A stretch of DNA of 36,116 nucleotides from Cyanobium sp. ATX 6A2 (GTDB taxonomy: Bacteria; Cyanobacteriota; Cyanobacteriia; PCC-6307; Cyanobiaceae): assembly GCF_024346355.1 (NCBI RefSeq), contig NZ_JAGQCU010000024.1, positions 1-36,116 of the forward strand, read 5' to 3'. The position numbers and the translations under genes were made by a program. Under the pieces are notes generated by a model. That model was not told the DNA's origin, ran no database searches, and saw only the letters and a program-made list of their open reading frames with translations. Below are positions 6,602 through 15,649 of the stretch, piece by piece (positions within the stretch are counted from its first letter, which is position 1; each line of letters begins with the position of its first letter).

Positions 6602-7840
6602 TCAGCTGGCCGTGCCGCCGTGGCGGCCCAGCAGATCCATGATCGCCGCCGCCAGGCGCTCGCTGCCGCCGGCGGCACCGAGCCGCTCGGCGGCAGCGCT
6701 GGCCCATTGCCGCTGCAGAGCAGGCCCCTGCCGGGGGTCGGCCAGGCGCTGCAGCAGTTCGGCCCCCAGGGCTGCTGTGGCATCCAGGCTGGGCGGCTCT
6801 CCAGCGGCGCAGAGCACGGCGGGGCCCAGCAGGCGCCGCTGGGCCTCGGCGAAGCTGCTGGTGAACTGGGGACCGCGGCCCACCAGCTGCAGCACCGGCT
6901 TGCCCAGCCCCACCGCCTGCTCGGTGGCGGTGCCGGCCATCGCCAGCACCAGATCCGCCGCCGCCAGCCGGGTGGCGAAGCCCGACCATGCCAGTTCAAG
7001 CTCCAGGCCGTGGCGATGGCGGAGCCCCTGGCTCCCGCCCGCCCGCGGGGTCGGCATCCAGCCCAGGGGCGCTGCCAGCTGGTGAACCGCCTGCGCCGAC
7101 AGGCTGCCCACCAGGGCGGCGCTGATCCGCAGCTGCTGCGGGTGCGGCAGTCGGCTGGTCAGGCGGGGAAGCAGCTGCAGCAGCAGGGCCAGGTTGTGTT
7201 CCGCCTCTGGCAGGCGGCTGCCGGGCAACAGCAGCAGCTGTTGCCGAGCCCCGCTCCCAGCGCCGCCCCGGCTGCTGTCCGCCCCGGTGATCACCGCATC
7301 CAGGAAGGGGTTGCCCAGGAAGCGCACCGGCCGCCGCAGCTGCCCGCTGAGGTCCTCGGCGCTGCGGCGGTCGCGGGCCCAGATCACAGCGATCCGGTGG
7401 CGCCGCAACAGCCAGCCGCAGGGCCAGGGCAGGCGGAGCCGGCCTTCGTAGTGGCTGGAGTAGGCCACCAGATACACGGCGGCCGGCCGGCCGCTCAGCC
7501 AGCTGCCCAGCACCGCCACCACATCCCCCACCGCTACAACCAGATCGGCGCCCCGGCTGCGCTGCCGCAGCCGCGCCAGTTGCAGGATCACGTGCAGTGT
7601 CTGCCCCTCCAGCAGCTCGCGCACCTGGCCGGCCAGGCTGGTGAAGCCCAGCCCGCCGGTGCTGAAGGCGCGCGTGCGGCCCAGCACCTCGATGCCGCTG
7701 CGCCGGTAGGGCTCGCCATGGCCTACCAGCGGCAGGGCCACCACCGGCACGCCCCGGCGCCGCAAGGCGCTGGCGATCAGAGCGCCGCTGAGGTCCTCGC
7801 CGTGCCCGTTGCTGAGCAGCAGCACCCGGCCCTGGCCCAT
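6602..7840 (-). CDS. Lipid-A-disaccharide synthase-related glycosyltransferase (LpxB-like, TIGR03492)
   Basis: This encodes a 412-residue GT-B fold protein distantly related to LpxB. The N-terminus (LLLSNGHGEDLSG) carries the glycine-rich acceptor loop of the family. The C-terminal half has the donor-side signature MAGTATEQAVGLGKPVLQLVG, as in LpxB/MurG-type transferases. Cyanobacteria of this group lack typical Kdo-lipid A, so the substrate is uncertain; a role in envelope glycolipid or lipid A-like synthesis is inferred. The stop lies 45 bases ahead of the downstream 87-residue membrane protein. The TPR protein gene upstream ends 14 bases before this start, which supports an operon. Confidence 0.85.
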   Translation of the reverse strand: MGQGRVLLLSNGHGEDLSGALIASALRRRGVPVVALPLVGHGEPYRRSGIEVLGRTRAFSTGGLGFTSLAGQVRELLEGQTLHVILQLARLRQRSRGADLVVAVGDVVAVLGSWLSGRPAAVYLVAYSSHYEGRLRLPWPCGWLLRRHRIAVIWARDRRSAEDLSGQLRRPVRFLGNPFLDAVITGADSSRGGAGSGARQQLLLLPGSRLPEAEHNLALLLQLLPRLTSRLPHPQQLRISAALVGSLSAQAVHQLAAPLGWMPTPRAGGSQGLRHRHGLELELAWSGFATRLAAADLVLAMAGTATEQAVGLGKPVLQLVGRGPQFTSSFAEAQRRLLGPAVLCAAGEPPSLDATAALGAELLQRLADPRQGPALQRQWASAAAERLGAAGGSERLAAAIMDLLGRHGGTAS

Positions 7841-7854
7841 CGGATGCGTGCCAG

Positions 7855-8277
7855 TTAGCTGTGCAGCCAGGCGCGCACCTTTTCCATGGCGCGCCAGCCA
7901 GGTTTGCGCTTCAGGCCGTCGTCAATCGAGTTCTCCAGCTCCTGGGCCAGTTCCGGTGCCATCGCCATCACCCGGTGCACGATGTCAATGTGCTCGCGCA
8001 CGCCTTTGGCGCCGGTTTCGAGCATCGCCAGGCTGAGGTTGATGCGGGCCTGGGGATCCTGGGGATTCAGTTTCACCGCGTTGCGGGCGGAGCGCAGGGC
8101 GTCGAGGGGTTGATCGGCCAGCAGCTGCAACCAGGCCAGGCAGGTCCAGCCGGCCGACTGGCGCGGCGACTGCCGGGTGATCGCCACGAACTCGGGGATC
8201 AACTCGGCGGGGTCGTCGCCCGCGTTGTAGCGGGCGATGGCCTGGTCGAACTGGGAGTCCGCTGAGCTGGCCGTCAT
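7855..8277 (-). CDS. TPR repeat protein
   Basis: This encodes a 140-residue helical protein with about two tetratricopeptide repeats (around residues 40-95, including ALRSARNAVKLNPQDPQARINLSLAM). It has no signal peptide and is probably a soluble adaptor. It lies between the IscA-type gene (66 bases upstream on the same strand) and the LpxB-like gene (14 bases downstream). No specific partner can be named. A HIP1 octamer lies just upstream at 8289-8296. Confidence 0.8.
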   Translation of the reverse strand: MTASSADSQFDQAIARYNAGDDPAELIPEFVAITRQSPRQSAGWTCLAWLQLLADQPLDALRSARNAVKLNPQDPQARINLSLAMLETGAKGVREHIDIVHRVMAMAPELAQELENSIDDGLKRKPGWRAMEKVRAWLHS

Positions 8278-8343
8278 GGCAGGGGAACGCGATCGCTCGA
8301 TTCAGATTCCCACGCCGCCTAGGCCGGCTCAGGGCGGCCGCAC

Positions 8344-8778
8344 TCAGACGGCGAAGGAGCTGCCACAGCCGCAGGTCTGGGTGGCGTTGGGGTTGGAGAA
8401 GTTGAACCCGCCTCCGATCAGGGCACTGGAGAAGTCGAGCTGCATGCCGTAAATGTAAAGCAGGCTCTTGGGATCGCACACCACCTCGAAGCTGGGGCTG
8501 TCGGCCGGCTCGTAGACGTAGCGCTCGTCGTCGTTACGGATGTCGCCCGTCTCCACGAAATCCATCGTGTAGCTCATGCCGCTGCAGCCACCGGAGCGCA
8601 CTCCCACCCGCAGCACCTTCTCGGTGCCCTCCTGGCGAACCAGTGCGGCGAGCTGTCGCATCGCCGGTTCGCTGATCAGGATGCCCTTGCCGTCCCGGGC
8701 GGTGTGGGCCGCTGTGGACTGGCCAGCCTGGGTCGGGGCGGATGACGGGGTTGGCTGGGTCGCCAGATCGGGGCTCAT
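8344..8778 (-). CDS. HesB/IscA/SufA-type iron-sulfur cluster assembly protein
   Basis: This encodes a 144-residue A-type carrier that accepts Fe-S clusters from the SUF scaffold and passes them to apo-proteins. The three conserved cysteines are present: one in RSGGCSGMSY and two in the C-terminal TCGCGSSF. The N-terminal ~35 residues are low-complexity (Pro/Ala/Gln/Thr) and precede the domain, which starts near ILISEPAMRQL. The ATG at 8778 is chosen because the open frame upstream runs through the antisense of crtQ and has no meaning. It is divergent from crtQ across a 108-base promoter region; a minus-strand TAGCAT at 8817-8822 is a plausible -10. Confidence 0.92.
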   Translation of the reverse strand: MSPDLATQPTPSSAPTQAGQSTAAHTARDGKGILISEPAMRQLAALVRQEGTEKVLRVGVRSGGCSGMSYTMDFVETGDIRNDDERYVYEPADSPSFEVVCDPKSLLYIYGMQLDFSSALIGGGFNFSNPNATQTCGCGSSFAV

Positions 8779-8855
8779 GGCGGAGGCGCGCGCAGCGCGG
8801 GGCTGGTTGGCCGCCGATGCTAGGGACCCAGCCACCCTCTGAGGGTTCAGCTCCA

Positions 8856-8861
8856 TAGAGT
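8856..8861 (+). promoter_or_regulatory. Possible -10 element (TAGAGT) for crtQ
   Basis: TAGAGT fits TANNNT and ends 25 bases before the crtQ start. Transcription would begin near 8868, placing the palindrome at 8872-8885 in the first bases of the mRNA. No convincing -35 was found. Confidence 0.35.
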
Positions 8862-8871
8862 CGAGATCTGT

Positions 8872-8885
8872 TTGTGAATTCACAA
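8872..8885. promoter_or_regulatory. Perfect 14-bp palindrome directly before crtQ start
   Basis: TTGTGAATTCACAA is a perfect inverted repeat ending one base before the GTG start of crtQ (8887), in the place where a ribosome binding site would be. In DNA it could be an operator. In RNA it can form a UUGUG/CACAA stem with an AAUU loop. The half-site resembles CRP (TGTGA/TCACA), but the spacing is 2 instead of 6. Confidence 0.5.
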
Positions 8886-8886
8886 G

Positions 8887-10398
8887 GTGCGCGTCGCCAT
8901 CGTCGGGGCAGGACTGGCCGGCCTCTCGGCCGCCGTTGATCTGGTGGATGCAGGCCATCAGGTGGATCTCTACGAGGCCCGGCCGTTCATGGGTGGCAAG
9001 GTGGGCAGCTGGGAGGACCCCGACGGCAACCACATCGAGATGGGGTTGCACGTGTTCTTCTTCAACTACGCCAATCTCTTTGCCCTGATGCGCAAGGTGG
9101 GGGCGATCGACAACCTGCTCCCCAAGGAGCACACCCACCTGTTTGTGAATCGGGGCGGCGATCTGCGCGAGCTCGACTTCCGCTTCCCGATCGGCGCTCC
9201 CTTCAATGGCCTCAAGGCCTTCTTCACCACCCCCCAGCTGGACTGGATCGACAAGCTGCGCAATGCCCTGGCCCTGGGCACCAGCCCGATCGTGCGTGGC
9301 CTGGTGGACTACGAAGGGGCCATGACCGTGATCCGGGACCTCGATCGGATCAGTTTCAAGCAGTGGTTTGTCAGCCACGGCGGCAGCCCGCGCAGCATCG
9401 AGCGGATGTGGGATCCGATCGCCTATGCCCTGGGCTTCATCGACTGCGCCTCGATCTCGGCCCGCTGCATGCTCACCATCTTCATGATGTTCGCGTCCCG
9501 CACGGAGGCCTCCAAGCTCAACCTGCTCAAGGGATCCCCCCACCGCTGGCTCACCGGTCCGATCCTGCACTACATCGAGCAGCGCGGCGGCCGGCTGCAT
9601 CTGCGCCACCGGGTCACCGAGGTGCATGTGCAGGAGGGGCCGGCCGGCTCCGATGGCCTGCCCGCAACCCACGTCAGCGGGCTCAGCCTGGGAACGCCGG
9701 AGGGTGAGATCCAGGTGAGGGCCGACGCCTACCTGGCGGCCTGTGATGTGCCTGGCATTCAGCGGCTGATTCCCCAGGCCTGGCGCCGTTGGCCAGTGTT
9801 CGATCAGATCTACAGGCTCGAAGCGGTGCCGGTGGCCACTGTGCAGCTGCGCTACGACGGCTGGGTCACCGAACTGGGTGAGGACGCCGCCGCCGGCGAG
9901 GCCCGTGCTGACGTCACGCGCGCCACCGGCCTCGACAATCTGCTTTACACCGCCGACGCCGATTTCAGCTGCTTCGCCGATCTGGCCCTGGCCAGTCCGG
10001 CCGATTACCGCAGGGAGGGCCTGGGATCTCTGCTGCAGTGCGTGCTCACCCCCGGCGATCCCTGGATCCCGAAAAAAAGTGAAGAGATCGTGGCCCACAC
10101 CGACGCCCAGGTGCGCGACCTGTTCCCTTCCTCCCGCACTCTCACCCTGGTGTGGAGCAATGTCGTCAAGCTGGCGCAGTCGCTGTATCGGGAGGCGCCG
10201 GGCATGGAGCCCTACCGCCCGGCCCAACGCACCCCGGTGAGCAACTTCTTCCTGGCCGGCAGTTATACCCGCCAGGATTACATCGACTCAATGGAGGGGG
10301 CCACCATGAGTGGCAGGCTTGCGGCCGCTGCGATCCTGGACCAGCCGGTGGCTCTGGCCTCCAATGTCGCTGCCGCTGCTGCCACAGCTGCCGCTTGA
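8887..10398 (+). CDS. crtQ: 9,9'-di-cis-zeta-carotene desaturase
   Basis: This encodes a 503-residue FAD enzyme that converts di-cis-zeta-carotene to prolycopene with plastoquinone as acceptor, the step after CrtP in plant-type carotenoid synthesis. The N-terminal dinucleotide motif [14 protein letters not shown] binds FAD. The segments [14 protein letters not shown] and [13 protein letters not shown] are typical of zeta-carotene desaturase rather than phytoene desaturase, and the C-terminal [20 protein letters not shown] is the second FAD motif. The enzyme is membrane-associated. It starts at GTG 8887 with no Shine-Dalgarno, only a palindrome. The alanine-rich tail is an unremarkable extension. 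The SRPBCC and lipoprotein genes follow at 31 and 20 bases and probably share its transcript. Confidence 0.95.
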   Translation: MRVAIVGAGLAGLSAAVDLVDAGHQVDLYEARPFMGGKVGSWEDPDGNHIEMGLHVFFFNYANLFALMRKVGAIDNLLPKEHTHLFVNRGGDLRELDFRFPIGAPFNGLKAFFTTPQLDWIDKLRNALALGTSPIVRGLVDYEGAMTVIRDLDRISFKQWFVSHGGSPRSIERMWDPIAYALGFIDCASISARCMLTIFMMFASRTEASKLNLLKGSPHRWLTGPILHYIEQRGGRLHLRHRVTEVHVQEGPAGSDGLPATHVSGLSLGTPEGEIQVRADAYLAACDVPGIQRLIPQAWRRWPVFDQIYRLEAVPVATVQLRYDGWVTELGEDAAAGEARADVTRATGLDNLLYTADADFSCFADLALASPADYRREGLGSLLQCVLTPGDPWIPKKSEEIVAHTDAQVRDLFPSSRTLTLVWSNVVKLAQSLYREAPGMEPYRPAQRTPVSNFFLAGSYTRQDYIDSMEGATMSGRLAAAAILDQPVALASNVAAAAATAAA

Positions 10399-10429
10399 TC
10401 CCGCCCCAACCCCCCTCAAGGAGCACCGC

Positions 10430-10873
10430 ATGGGCCGTTGGCTCGAGCACAGCGTCACCACCACGATCCAGGCCCCCGTGGAGCAGGTGTGGGCTGTGTG
10501 GAGCGATCTGGAGGCGATGCCGCGCTGGATGCGCTGGATCGAGTCGGTTGATACCGTCCCCGACAATCCCGATCTCACCGACTGGACCCTGGCGGCCCAG
10601 GGCTTCCGCTTCCACTGGAAGGCGCGTATCACCCAACGGGTCGAGGCCCAGCAGCTGCACTGGGAGTCGGTGGGTGGCCTGGCCACCAAGGGCGCCGTGC
10701 GCTTTTATCCGCAGCCGGAGGGCCCCACGGTGGTGAAGCTCAGCGTCAGCTACGAATTGCCCGGGGTCTTGGCACCGCTGATGGATCCGAGCATTCTGGG
10801 GGGCATTGTCACCAAGGAACTCCAGGCCAACCTCGACCGTTTCCGGGATCTGGTCGAACGCACCCCCTGCTGA
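10430..10873 (+). CDS. SRPBCC family protein (polyketide cyclase/dehydrase-like)
   Basis: This encodes a 147-residue START/Bet v1-fold protein with the family start (WLEHSVTTTIQAPVEQVWAVWSDLEAMPRWMRWIESV) and a long C-terminal helix (ELQANLDRFRDLVE). Such proteins bind hydrophobic ligands in a cavity. The tight link behind crtQ is common in picocyanobacteria and suggests a role with carotenoids or membrane lipids, which is inference. The ATG at 10430 has a good Shine-Dalgarno (AAGGAG at 10418-10423). Confidence 0.88.
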   Translation: MGRWLEHSVTTTIQAPVEQVWAVWSDLEAMPRWMRWIESVDTVPDNPDLTDWTLAAQGFRFHWKARITQRVEAQQLHWESVGGLATKGAVRFYPQPEGPTVVKLSVSYELPGVLAPLMDPSILGGIVTKELQANLDRFRDLVERTPC

Positions 10874-10893
10874 TCCTCCGCTGCCCCTCCCCG

Positions 10894-11439
10894 ATGTCGT
10901 CGTATCCCCTTCCCGCTGGCCGCCACCTGCTGTTGGTCTCCCTGGCCTGCGGCACCCTGCTGCTGGCGGCCTGCTCGCGGGATCAGCCTGAGGCCGAACT
11001 CCAGGACCCTGCCGCGGAGGCGGCACCGACGGCGGTGGCCCCACTGGCGGCCCCGGCGGCGACCGCCGACGTGAGCGGCTTCACCTCTCTCCCCAGCACC
11101 AACCAAGTGCTGGCCTCCAATCCCATCGGCCGCAGCGATCCCTTCGCCTCCTATCGACCGGCCCCCGCCATCACGGCTTCCCCCCAGCCAGGCCGTCCCG
11201 CACCACCCCCGCCCCTGCAGCTTCCTCCCGATTTCCTGTTCAGTGGCGTGATCCGCGTCGGCGCTTCACCCCAGGCCATGGTGCAGCTGGGCCCCAACAG
11301 CGGCGCTTTGAGCATCGGTGCACTCGGCGGCCGCACCACCGACCTGCTGCCCGCTGGCTGGGCGGTGTCTTCCATCGACGTCGGCCGCGGCCGTCTGGTG
11401 CTCCGTCAGGGGGGCCAGACCGTTACCGCGGAGCTCTGA
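10894..11439 (+). CDS. Putative lipoprotein with PilP/GspC-like C-terminal region
   Basis: This encodes a 181-residue protein with a lipoprotein signal: a hydrophobic segment at residues 11-26 and the lipobox LAAC with Cys27 as the lipidated residue. A proline/alanine-rich linker follows. A small beta-rich domain (about 108-181) has the pattern FSGVI...AMVQLG...GWAVSSIDVGRGRLVLRQGG seen in PilP and GspC proteins of type IV pilus and type II secretion assembly. The sequence RSDPFASY before it also fits such proteins (NPFGR/DPF). The pilus role is inferred from pattern alone. It is the third gene after crtQ and overlaps the convergent hemD end by 17 bases. Confidence 0.7.
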   Translation: MSSYPLPAGRHLLLVSLACGTLLLAACSRDQPEAELQDPAAEAAPTAVAPLAAPAATADVSGFTSLPSTNQVLASNPIGRSDPFASYRPAPAITASPQPGRPAPPPPLQLPPDFLFSGVIRVGASPQAMVQLGPNSGALSIGALGGRTTDLLPAGWAVSSIDVGRGRLVLRQGGQTVTAEL

Positions 11440-12301
11440 GCGGCCGCCCCTCCAGCGCCCTGGCGCAGGCCTGCACGAGGCCGGCGAGGTCGTGGGGGTC
11501 GGCTTCGGCGTCAACGCGGCCCAGACAGCTGCGGCAGCGTTCGCTGGTCTGAGGTCCGATCGACACAATCGCCAACGGGCGCAGCCGCGCCTGCCAGTCG
11601 CTGCCGTAAGCCGCCTGCAGCAGCTGCAGCGTGTGACTCACGGTCTTGCCGCTGCTGAAGGTGATCGCATCCAGCTGCTCCTGTTGCAGCGCCGCCAGCG
11701 CGGCACTGGGAAGCCCCTGGGGGCAGCGTGTCTCGTAGGCCGGCACCTCCACCACCCGGGCGCCCGCCGCCGCGAACGCCTCCGCCAGCAGCGTGCGGCC
11801 ACCGCTCTGCACCCGTGGGATCAGCAGCCGCAGACCCCAGCCCGACACAGGGAAATGCTCCAGCAGACTGTCGGCCACGAAGGCGGGCGGCACGAAGTCG
11901 GCCGGTGCGCCCAGCTCCTCCAGCCGGGCGGCGGTTTTGCGGCCCACTGCCGCGATCTTCAGGCCGCCGGGGCGGTGGGCCAGCCGCCGGCCCAGCCGCA
12001 GCAGCCGATGCTCCACAGCCTCCACACCGTTGGCGCTGGAGAACACCAGCCAGTGAAAGTCCTCCAGCTCAGCGAGGGCGTCATCGAGGGGGCCCCAGGA
12101 GTCAGGGGGTGTGACCACCAGAGCCGGCAGGTCCACCACCTCGGCCCCGGCCGCCATGAACAGCCGCCGGGCAGCCCCCAGCTGGGTTTCGGCCCTGGTC
12201 ACGGCCACCCGCCGCCCCACCAGCGGGGCGGGGCCGCCCGGGGTGGGGTCAGGAGAGCCAGAGGAGGGATCAGGTGGCTGGGTCATGCCGTGGGAGATCA
12301 C
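11423..12301 (-). CDS. hemD: Uroporphyrinogen-III synthase
   Basis: This encodes a 292-residue enzyme that closes and inverts hydroxymethylbilane to uroporphyrinogen III, the branch compound for heme, chlorophyll, bilins and cobalamin. The two-domain HemD fold is recognisable: the N-terminal VAVTRAETQLGAARRLF, the hinge region with FSSANGVEAVEHRL, and the C-terminal ITFSSGKTVSHTLQLL followed by IVSIGPQTSERCR. The GTG at 12301 is used; an ATG 15 bases later is an equal alternative, and neither has a clear ribosome binding site. It is the last gene of a minus-strand series after the GT2-TPR gene (22 bases). Confidence 0.93.
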   Translation of the reverse strand: MISHGMTQPPDPSSGSPDPTPGGPAPLVGRRVAVTRAETQLGAARRLFMAAGAEVVDLPALVVTPPDSWGPLDDALAELEDFHWLVFSSANGVEAVEHRLLRLGRRLAHRPGGLKIAAVGRKTAARLEELGAPADFVPPAFVADSLLEHFPVSGWGLRLLIPRVQSGGRTLLAEAFAAAGARVVEVPAYETRCPQGLPSAALAALQQEQLDAITFSSGKTVSHTLQLLQAAYGSDWQARLRPLAIVSIGPQTSERCRSCLGRVDAEADPHDLAGLVQACARALEGRPLRAPR

Positions 12302-12323
12302 TGATGGGGCGAGGTCTGGGCGT

Positions 12324-13565
12324 TCATTCGTCGAGTTTCACCAGCGGGCCCAGTCGCCGGCGCAGATCCTCGGCGGCAGCCGGCTGGCCCTGCTGCCGCC
12401 AGAGCTGGATCGCCTCGCGGAAACCACGGCGGGCCCCATCCAGGTCGCCGGCCAGCAGCTGGGCTGCGCCCAGATTCTGATGCCACTCGGGCTGGCCTGG
12501 ATCGAGGCTGATGGCCCGCTGGTAGGCCTGGATCGCTGCCGCCAGATCACCCCGGCGGCGCTCCACCTGGGCCAGCCGGGCCCAGGCCAGCCCCAGCTCT
12601 GGTGCCACTGCGGCTGCCTTGTGGGCGAGCTGCGCCGCCTCCGCCAGCTGCTCCCGGGCGGTGTTCCCCTCCCCGCAGCTGCCGGCGAGGTCCGCCAGCA
12701 GGCCGGCCAGGTTGAGGCGCGCCCCCAGGCTGATCCGCTCCGCCAGGGGTAGGGCCAGAGCCTGGCGGTAGAGGGCGATGGCCCGCAGCGGCTCGCCTGG
12801 TGTGCGGGCGATGGCCAGGTGCAGCAACAGCTCGTAGCGCACGGCCGCGGCCGCTGCAGCGCAGTGGGCCAGGCCCTGCTCCAGCAGGGCTATGCCGCGT
12901 TCATGGCGACCTTCGCTCACCTCCAGGCTGCCCAGCTTGGCGCAGGCGTAGGGATCCCCCGGGCGCTGCTCCAGTTCCCGTTCCATGGCCTGGCGCAGGC
13001 GGCGCGCCTTGTCGCCGCTCGCCAGCAGCTCCGGCCGGTAACCGTCGTGCACCAGGGCCGGCTCAGGGCAGTCGGCGATGCGCCAGTGCGGCTCCTGCTG
13101 GATCAGCGCCAGCACGCTGTCGTCCACCATCGCGTGGTAACGCCCGCTCCAGTGAATGGCGGCATGGCGGCGGAACAGGCGACTCACGCTGGAGTAGGGC
13201 GACTGGCGGGCGCCGCGCTCGAAGCGCAGCAGATTCACCAGCAGCAGATCGGGTTCGGCCATCAGCTGGCGCAGCGGTTGCCGAGCCTGCGGCCGCAGTT
13301 GTTCGTCGGCATCCAGCACCAGCACCCAGTCGCCGCGCACCAGCTCCAGGGCGGCGTTGCGGGCCGGGGCGAAATCCCCCGGCCAGGCCAGCCGGTGCAC
13401 CACGGCTCCGCAGCGCTCGGCGATCGCCACGGTGGCGTCGCTGGAGCCGGTGTCCAGCAGCACCATCTCGTCCACGAAGCCGGCCACCGAGGCCAGGCAG
13501 CGCTCCAGCCGCTCGGCCTCGTTGCGCACGATCATCGACAGACTCAGGTTCAGGGGATGGCTCAC
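12324..13565 (-). CDS. Glycosyltransferase family 2 protein with TPR domain
   Basis: This encodes a 413-residue protein. Residues 1-~190 form a GT-A glycosyltransferase of family 2 (SLSMIVRNEAERLERCL, the VLLDTGSSDAT motif, and the metal-binding DAD at 85-87). The remainder is a series of about five tetratricopeptide repeats (for example AIQAYQRAISLDPGQPEWHQNLGAAQLLAGD). This is the SunS/OGT-like SPBc2-type arrangement found in many bacteria, where the TPR part may bind a protein or polymer acceptor. The substrate is unknown. It lies 7 bases after the GH3 glycosidase gene on the same strand, so it probably belongs to the same operon. Confidence 0.88.
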   Translation of the reverse strand: MSHPLNLSLSMIVRNEAERLERCLASVAGFVDEMVLLDTGSSDATVAIAERCGAVVHRLAWPGDFAPARNAALELVRGDWVLVLDADEQLRPQARQPLRQLMAEPDLLLVNLLRFERGARQSPYSSVSRLFRRHAAIHWSGRYHAMVDDSVLALIQQEPHWRIADCPEPALVHDGYRPELLASGDKARRLRQAMERELEQRPGDPYACAKLGSLEVSEGRHERGIALLEQGLAHCAAAAAAVRYELLLHLAIARTPGEPLRAIALYRQALALPLAERISLGARLNLAGLLADLAGSCGEGNTAREQLAEAAQLAHKAAAVAPELGLAWARLAQVERRRGDLAAAIQAYQRAISLDPGQPEWHQNLGAAQLLAGDLDGARRGFREAIQLWRQQGQPAAAEDLRRRLGPLVKLDE

Positions 13566-13572
13566 GGGCGCT

Positions 13573-15192
13573 TCAGTCGGTGAACCCTGCCGCGGCCGAG
13601 CAGGCCGTGCCCAGCCCCAGGCCGAGCAGCACGGCCTGCTGGGCCAGCGGCATCTGGCCCGGGCTGTGGCCCGCCGGCAGCCCGGCGGGCAGGAGCTCCT
13701 GCAGCTCGTCCCACAGGTAAGGGCTGCCGTAGACCACCACCCCCGCCAGCCGGCCGGCGCCCAGCAGTTGCCTCAGGGCGGCCGGCCATGGTTCGCGCCC
13801 GCCGGCATCGCCGCGGAAGGGATTGCCCCGTACGAACAGCTGCACCAGCACCGGCCCCTCCCCCAGCCGCTCCAGGGCCAGGGGGGCCTGGGGGTCGCCG
13901 CTCCAGGGCGAGCAGGTGTCGCCGGCCAGCAGGCAGGGCCGAAAACCGGCCTCAGCGGCGATCGTGATGGCTGGCGCCGCCGCCGGCAGAAAGGGTGCCT
14001 GCAACGCCTGATCGAGGCGGATCAGGTTCACCCCCGAGCTGCCGGCAGGCGGCGGCTGAACCCGGCCGCGGGCGTCCAGCGTGGCCGTCACCAGGTGCTT
14101 GGCCAGGTCGGTATCCGCTGCTGCGGCCAGGCAGGGGTCGGCCGCCGTGCGGCCCTGCTGCGGCAGGCCAGCCAGGGCGGCGCGGCGGCGCTCAACGCTG
14201 GCGTCCAGCCGCCCGCGGTCAAGCCGGCCATCGGCCACGGCCGCGGCAATGGCGGTGATCGCCAGGCGGGCATCGGCCGGCATCAGCACCAGATCGGCAC
14301 CGGCCTGCAATGCCAGAACAGCAGCCTCCCCGGCCCCGTAGCGGCCGGCGATGGCCTCCATCACCAGGGCGTCGGTCACCACCAGGCCCGCGAAGCCCAG
14401 CTCCTCCCGCAACAGGCCGCTGAGCACCGCCGCCGAGAGGGTGGCGGGCCGATCCCGATCGATGGCCGGCAGGCTCAGGTGGGCGGTCATCACCGCCGCC
14501 ACACCGGCGGCGATCGCATCTCGGAACGGCGGCAGTTCCACCGCCTCCAGCCGTGCCCGGCTGTGGGGCAGCACCGGCAGCTCCAGATGGGAATCGCAGT
14601 CGGTGTCCCCGTGGCCGGGAAAGTGCTTGGCGCAGCCCAGCACCCCCTCGGCCTGGAGCCCCTGGGTGAAGGCGGCCGCCAGGGCGCCGGCGGTGGCCGG
14701 ATCCTCGCCCCAGGCGCGCACGTTGATCACTGGATTGGCCGGGTTGTTGTTCACATCACACACCGGCGCCAGCACCCAGTTCAGGCCCAGGGCGCCGGCC
14801 TCGCGACCTGTGCAGCGTCCGTAGCGCTCGGCCAGCTCCAGGGCCAGTCCGGGCGCGCGGCCGTGCAGTCGGCCCAGGGCCAGGGGCGGCACCAGCCAGC
14901 TGGCCCCGTCGAAGCGCTGACCCACCCCCTCCTCCACGTCGGCGCAGAGCAGCAGGGGCTGCCCGGCCCAGCTCTGCAGCTGGCGAGTGCGCAGGGCGAG
15001 TTCAGGGGCACTGCCGCCGAGCAGGATCACCCCGCCCACCCCGGCCTCGAGCAGCGCCCGTAGCTCGCTGTTGGCCAGTTCCCAGCGGGGATAGCGGCGC
15101 TGGAGATCGCTGAGGTGGCCGCTGGCCCGCACCACGAGCAGCTCGGCAATCAGGCGCTGCAGTCCGGCGTTCGGCGCTGCCCCATCGCTCAT
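13573..15192 (-). CDS. Glycoside hydrolase family 3 protein (beta-N-acetylhexosaminidase, NagZ-like)
   Basis: This encodes a 539-residue enzyme. The N-terminal TIM barrel (to about residue 340) bears the NagZ signature KHFPGHGDT (189-197) followed by SHLELP, with Asp274 in VVTDALVM as nucleophile. NagZ removes N-acetylglucosamine from muropeptides during peptidoglycan recycling; that substrate is inferred. An additional C-terminal region of about 190 residues resembles the extra GH3 domain of cyanobacterial members and is longer than E. coli NagZ (341 residues). There is no signal peptide, so it is cytoplasmic. Its start overlaps the rbfA stop by 4 bases (ATGA), indicating translational coupling. 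Confidence 0.9.
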   Translation of the reverse strand: MSDGAAPNAGLQRLIAELLVVRASGHLSDLQRRYPRWELANSELRALLEAGVGGVILLGGSAPELALRTRQLQSWAGQPLLLCADVEEGVGQRFDGASWLVPPLALGRLHGRAPGLALELAERYGRCTGREAGALGLNWVLAPVCDVNNNPANPVINVRAWGEDPATAGALAAAFTQGLQAEGVLGCAKHFPGHGDTDCDSHLELPVLPHSRARLEAVELPPFRDAIAAGVAAVMTAHLSLPAIDRDRPATLSAAVLSGLLREELGFAGLVVTDALVMEAIAGRYGAGEAAVLALQAGADLVLMPADARLAITAIAAAVADGRLDRGRLDASVERRRAALAGLPQQGRTAADPCLAAAADTDLAKHLVTATLDARGRVQPPPAGSSGVNLIRLDQALQAPFLPAAAPAITIAAEAGFRPCLLAGDTCSPWSGDPQAPLALERLGEGPVLVQLFVRGNPFRGDAGGREPWPAALRQLLGAGRLAGVVVYGSPYLWDELQELLPAGLPAGHSPGQMPLAQQAVLLGLGLGTACSAAAGFTD

Positions 15193-15647
15193 GGGTCGCT
15201 GTCGTCGGACTCGGGGATGGACTCGGGGATGGACGCGTTGTCCGCACCGCCGCTGTCCGCGTTGCTGGGATCGGTTGGCTCCCCCTTCAGGCTGCGCTGA
15301 TGCTCCAGCTGAGAGAGCAGTCCCAGCACCGTGCTGCCCTGCTCGATGCCCCGGTCGAGCACGAACACCACCTCGGGAGTGCGGCGCAGCTTCAGCCGCC
15401 GACCCAGCTCCCCCTTCACGAAGGGGGTGGCGGAGCTGAGGCCCGCCATTGCCTGCTCGCGGTCGGCTTCCGATCCGTACACGCTCACGCCAATGCGGCA
15501 GTGCTGCAGATCCCCCGCCACCTCCACCGTGGTGACGCTCACCAGGCCCCGGCCCACCCGCTCATCGCGCAGGCCGCCCTGGAGCAGTTCGCTCACCTCG
15601 CGGCGGATCAGGGAAGCCACCCGCTCCACCCTTCGGCTCCGTGCCAT
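15189..15647 (-). CDS. rbfA: 30S ribosome-binding factor A
   Basis: This encodes a 152-residue KH-fold factor that binds the 30S subunit and matures the 16S rRNA 5' end. The N-terminus [22 protein letters not shown] and the segment [20 protein letters not shown] are typical. The last ~30 residues are an acidic, Ser/Asp/Pro-rich tail ([13 protein letters not shown]) not needed for the fold and common in cyanobacterial copies. The ATG at 15647 is chosen over longer frames because it begins the conserved region. It lies between DUF751 (2 bases upstream) and the GH3 gene (4-base overlap). Confidence 0.93.
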   Translation of the reverse strand: MARSRRVERVASLIRREVSELLQGGLRDERVGRGLVSVTTVEVAGDLQHCRIGVSVYGSEADREQAMAGLSSATPFVKGELGRRLKLRRTPEVVFVLDRGIEQGSTVLGLLSQLEHQRSLKGEPTDPSNADSGGADNASIPESIPESDDSDP

Positions 15648-15649
15648 GG

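Noticed and set aside
6068-7858. 596-codon plus-strand ORF opposite the LpxB-like gene
   Set aside because: Low-complexity shadow of two real genes; no domain, no start signal.
8872-8885. CRP-type operator at crtQ
   Set aside because: The half-sites TGTGA/TCACA match, but the spacing is 2 rather than 6, so a standard CRP/SyCrp1 site is not supported.
8344-10227. 627-codon minus-strand ORF joining the IscA-type gene to the antisense of crtQ
   Set aside because: Only the last 144 codons form the Fe-S protein; the rest is antisense of crtQ, and a proper ATG starts the domain at 8778.
13357-15063. 568-codon plus-strand ORF opposite the GH3 glycosidase
   Set aside because: Shadow frame with Gln/Gly/His-rich composition; the minus frame carries complete GH3 motifs.
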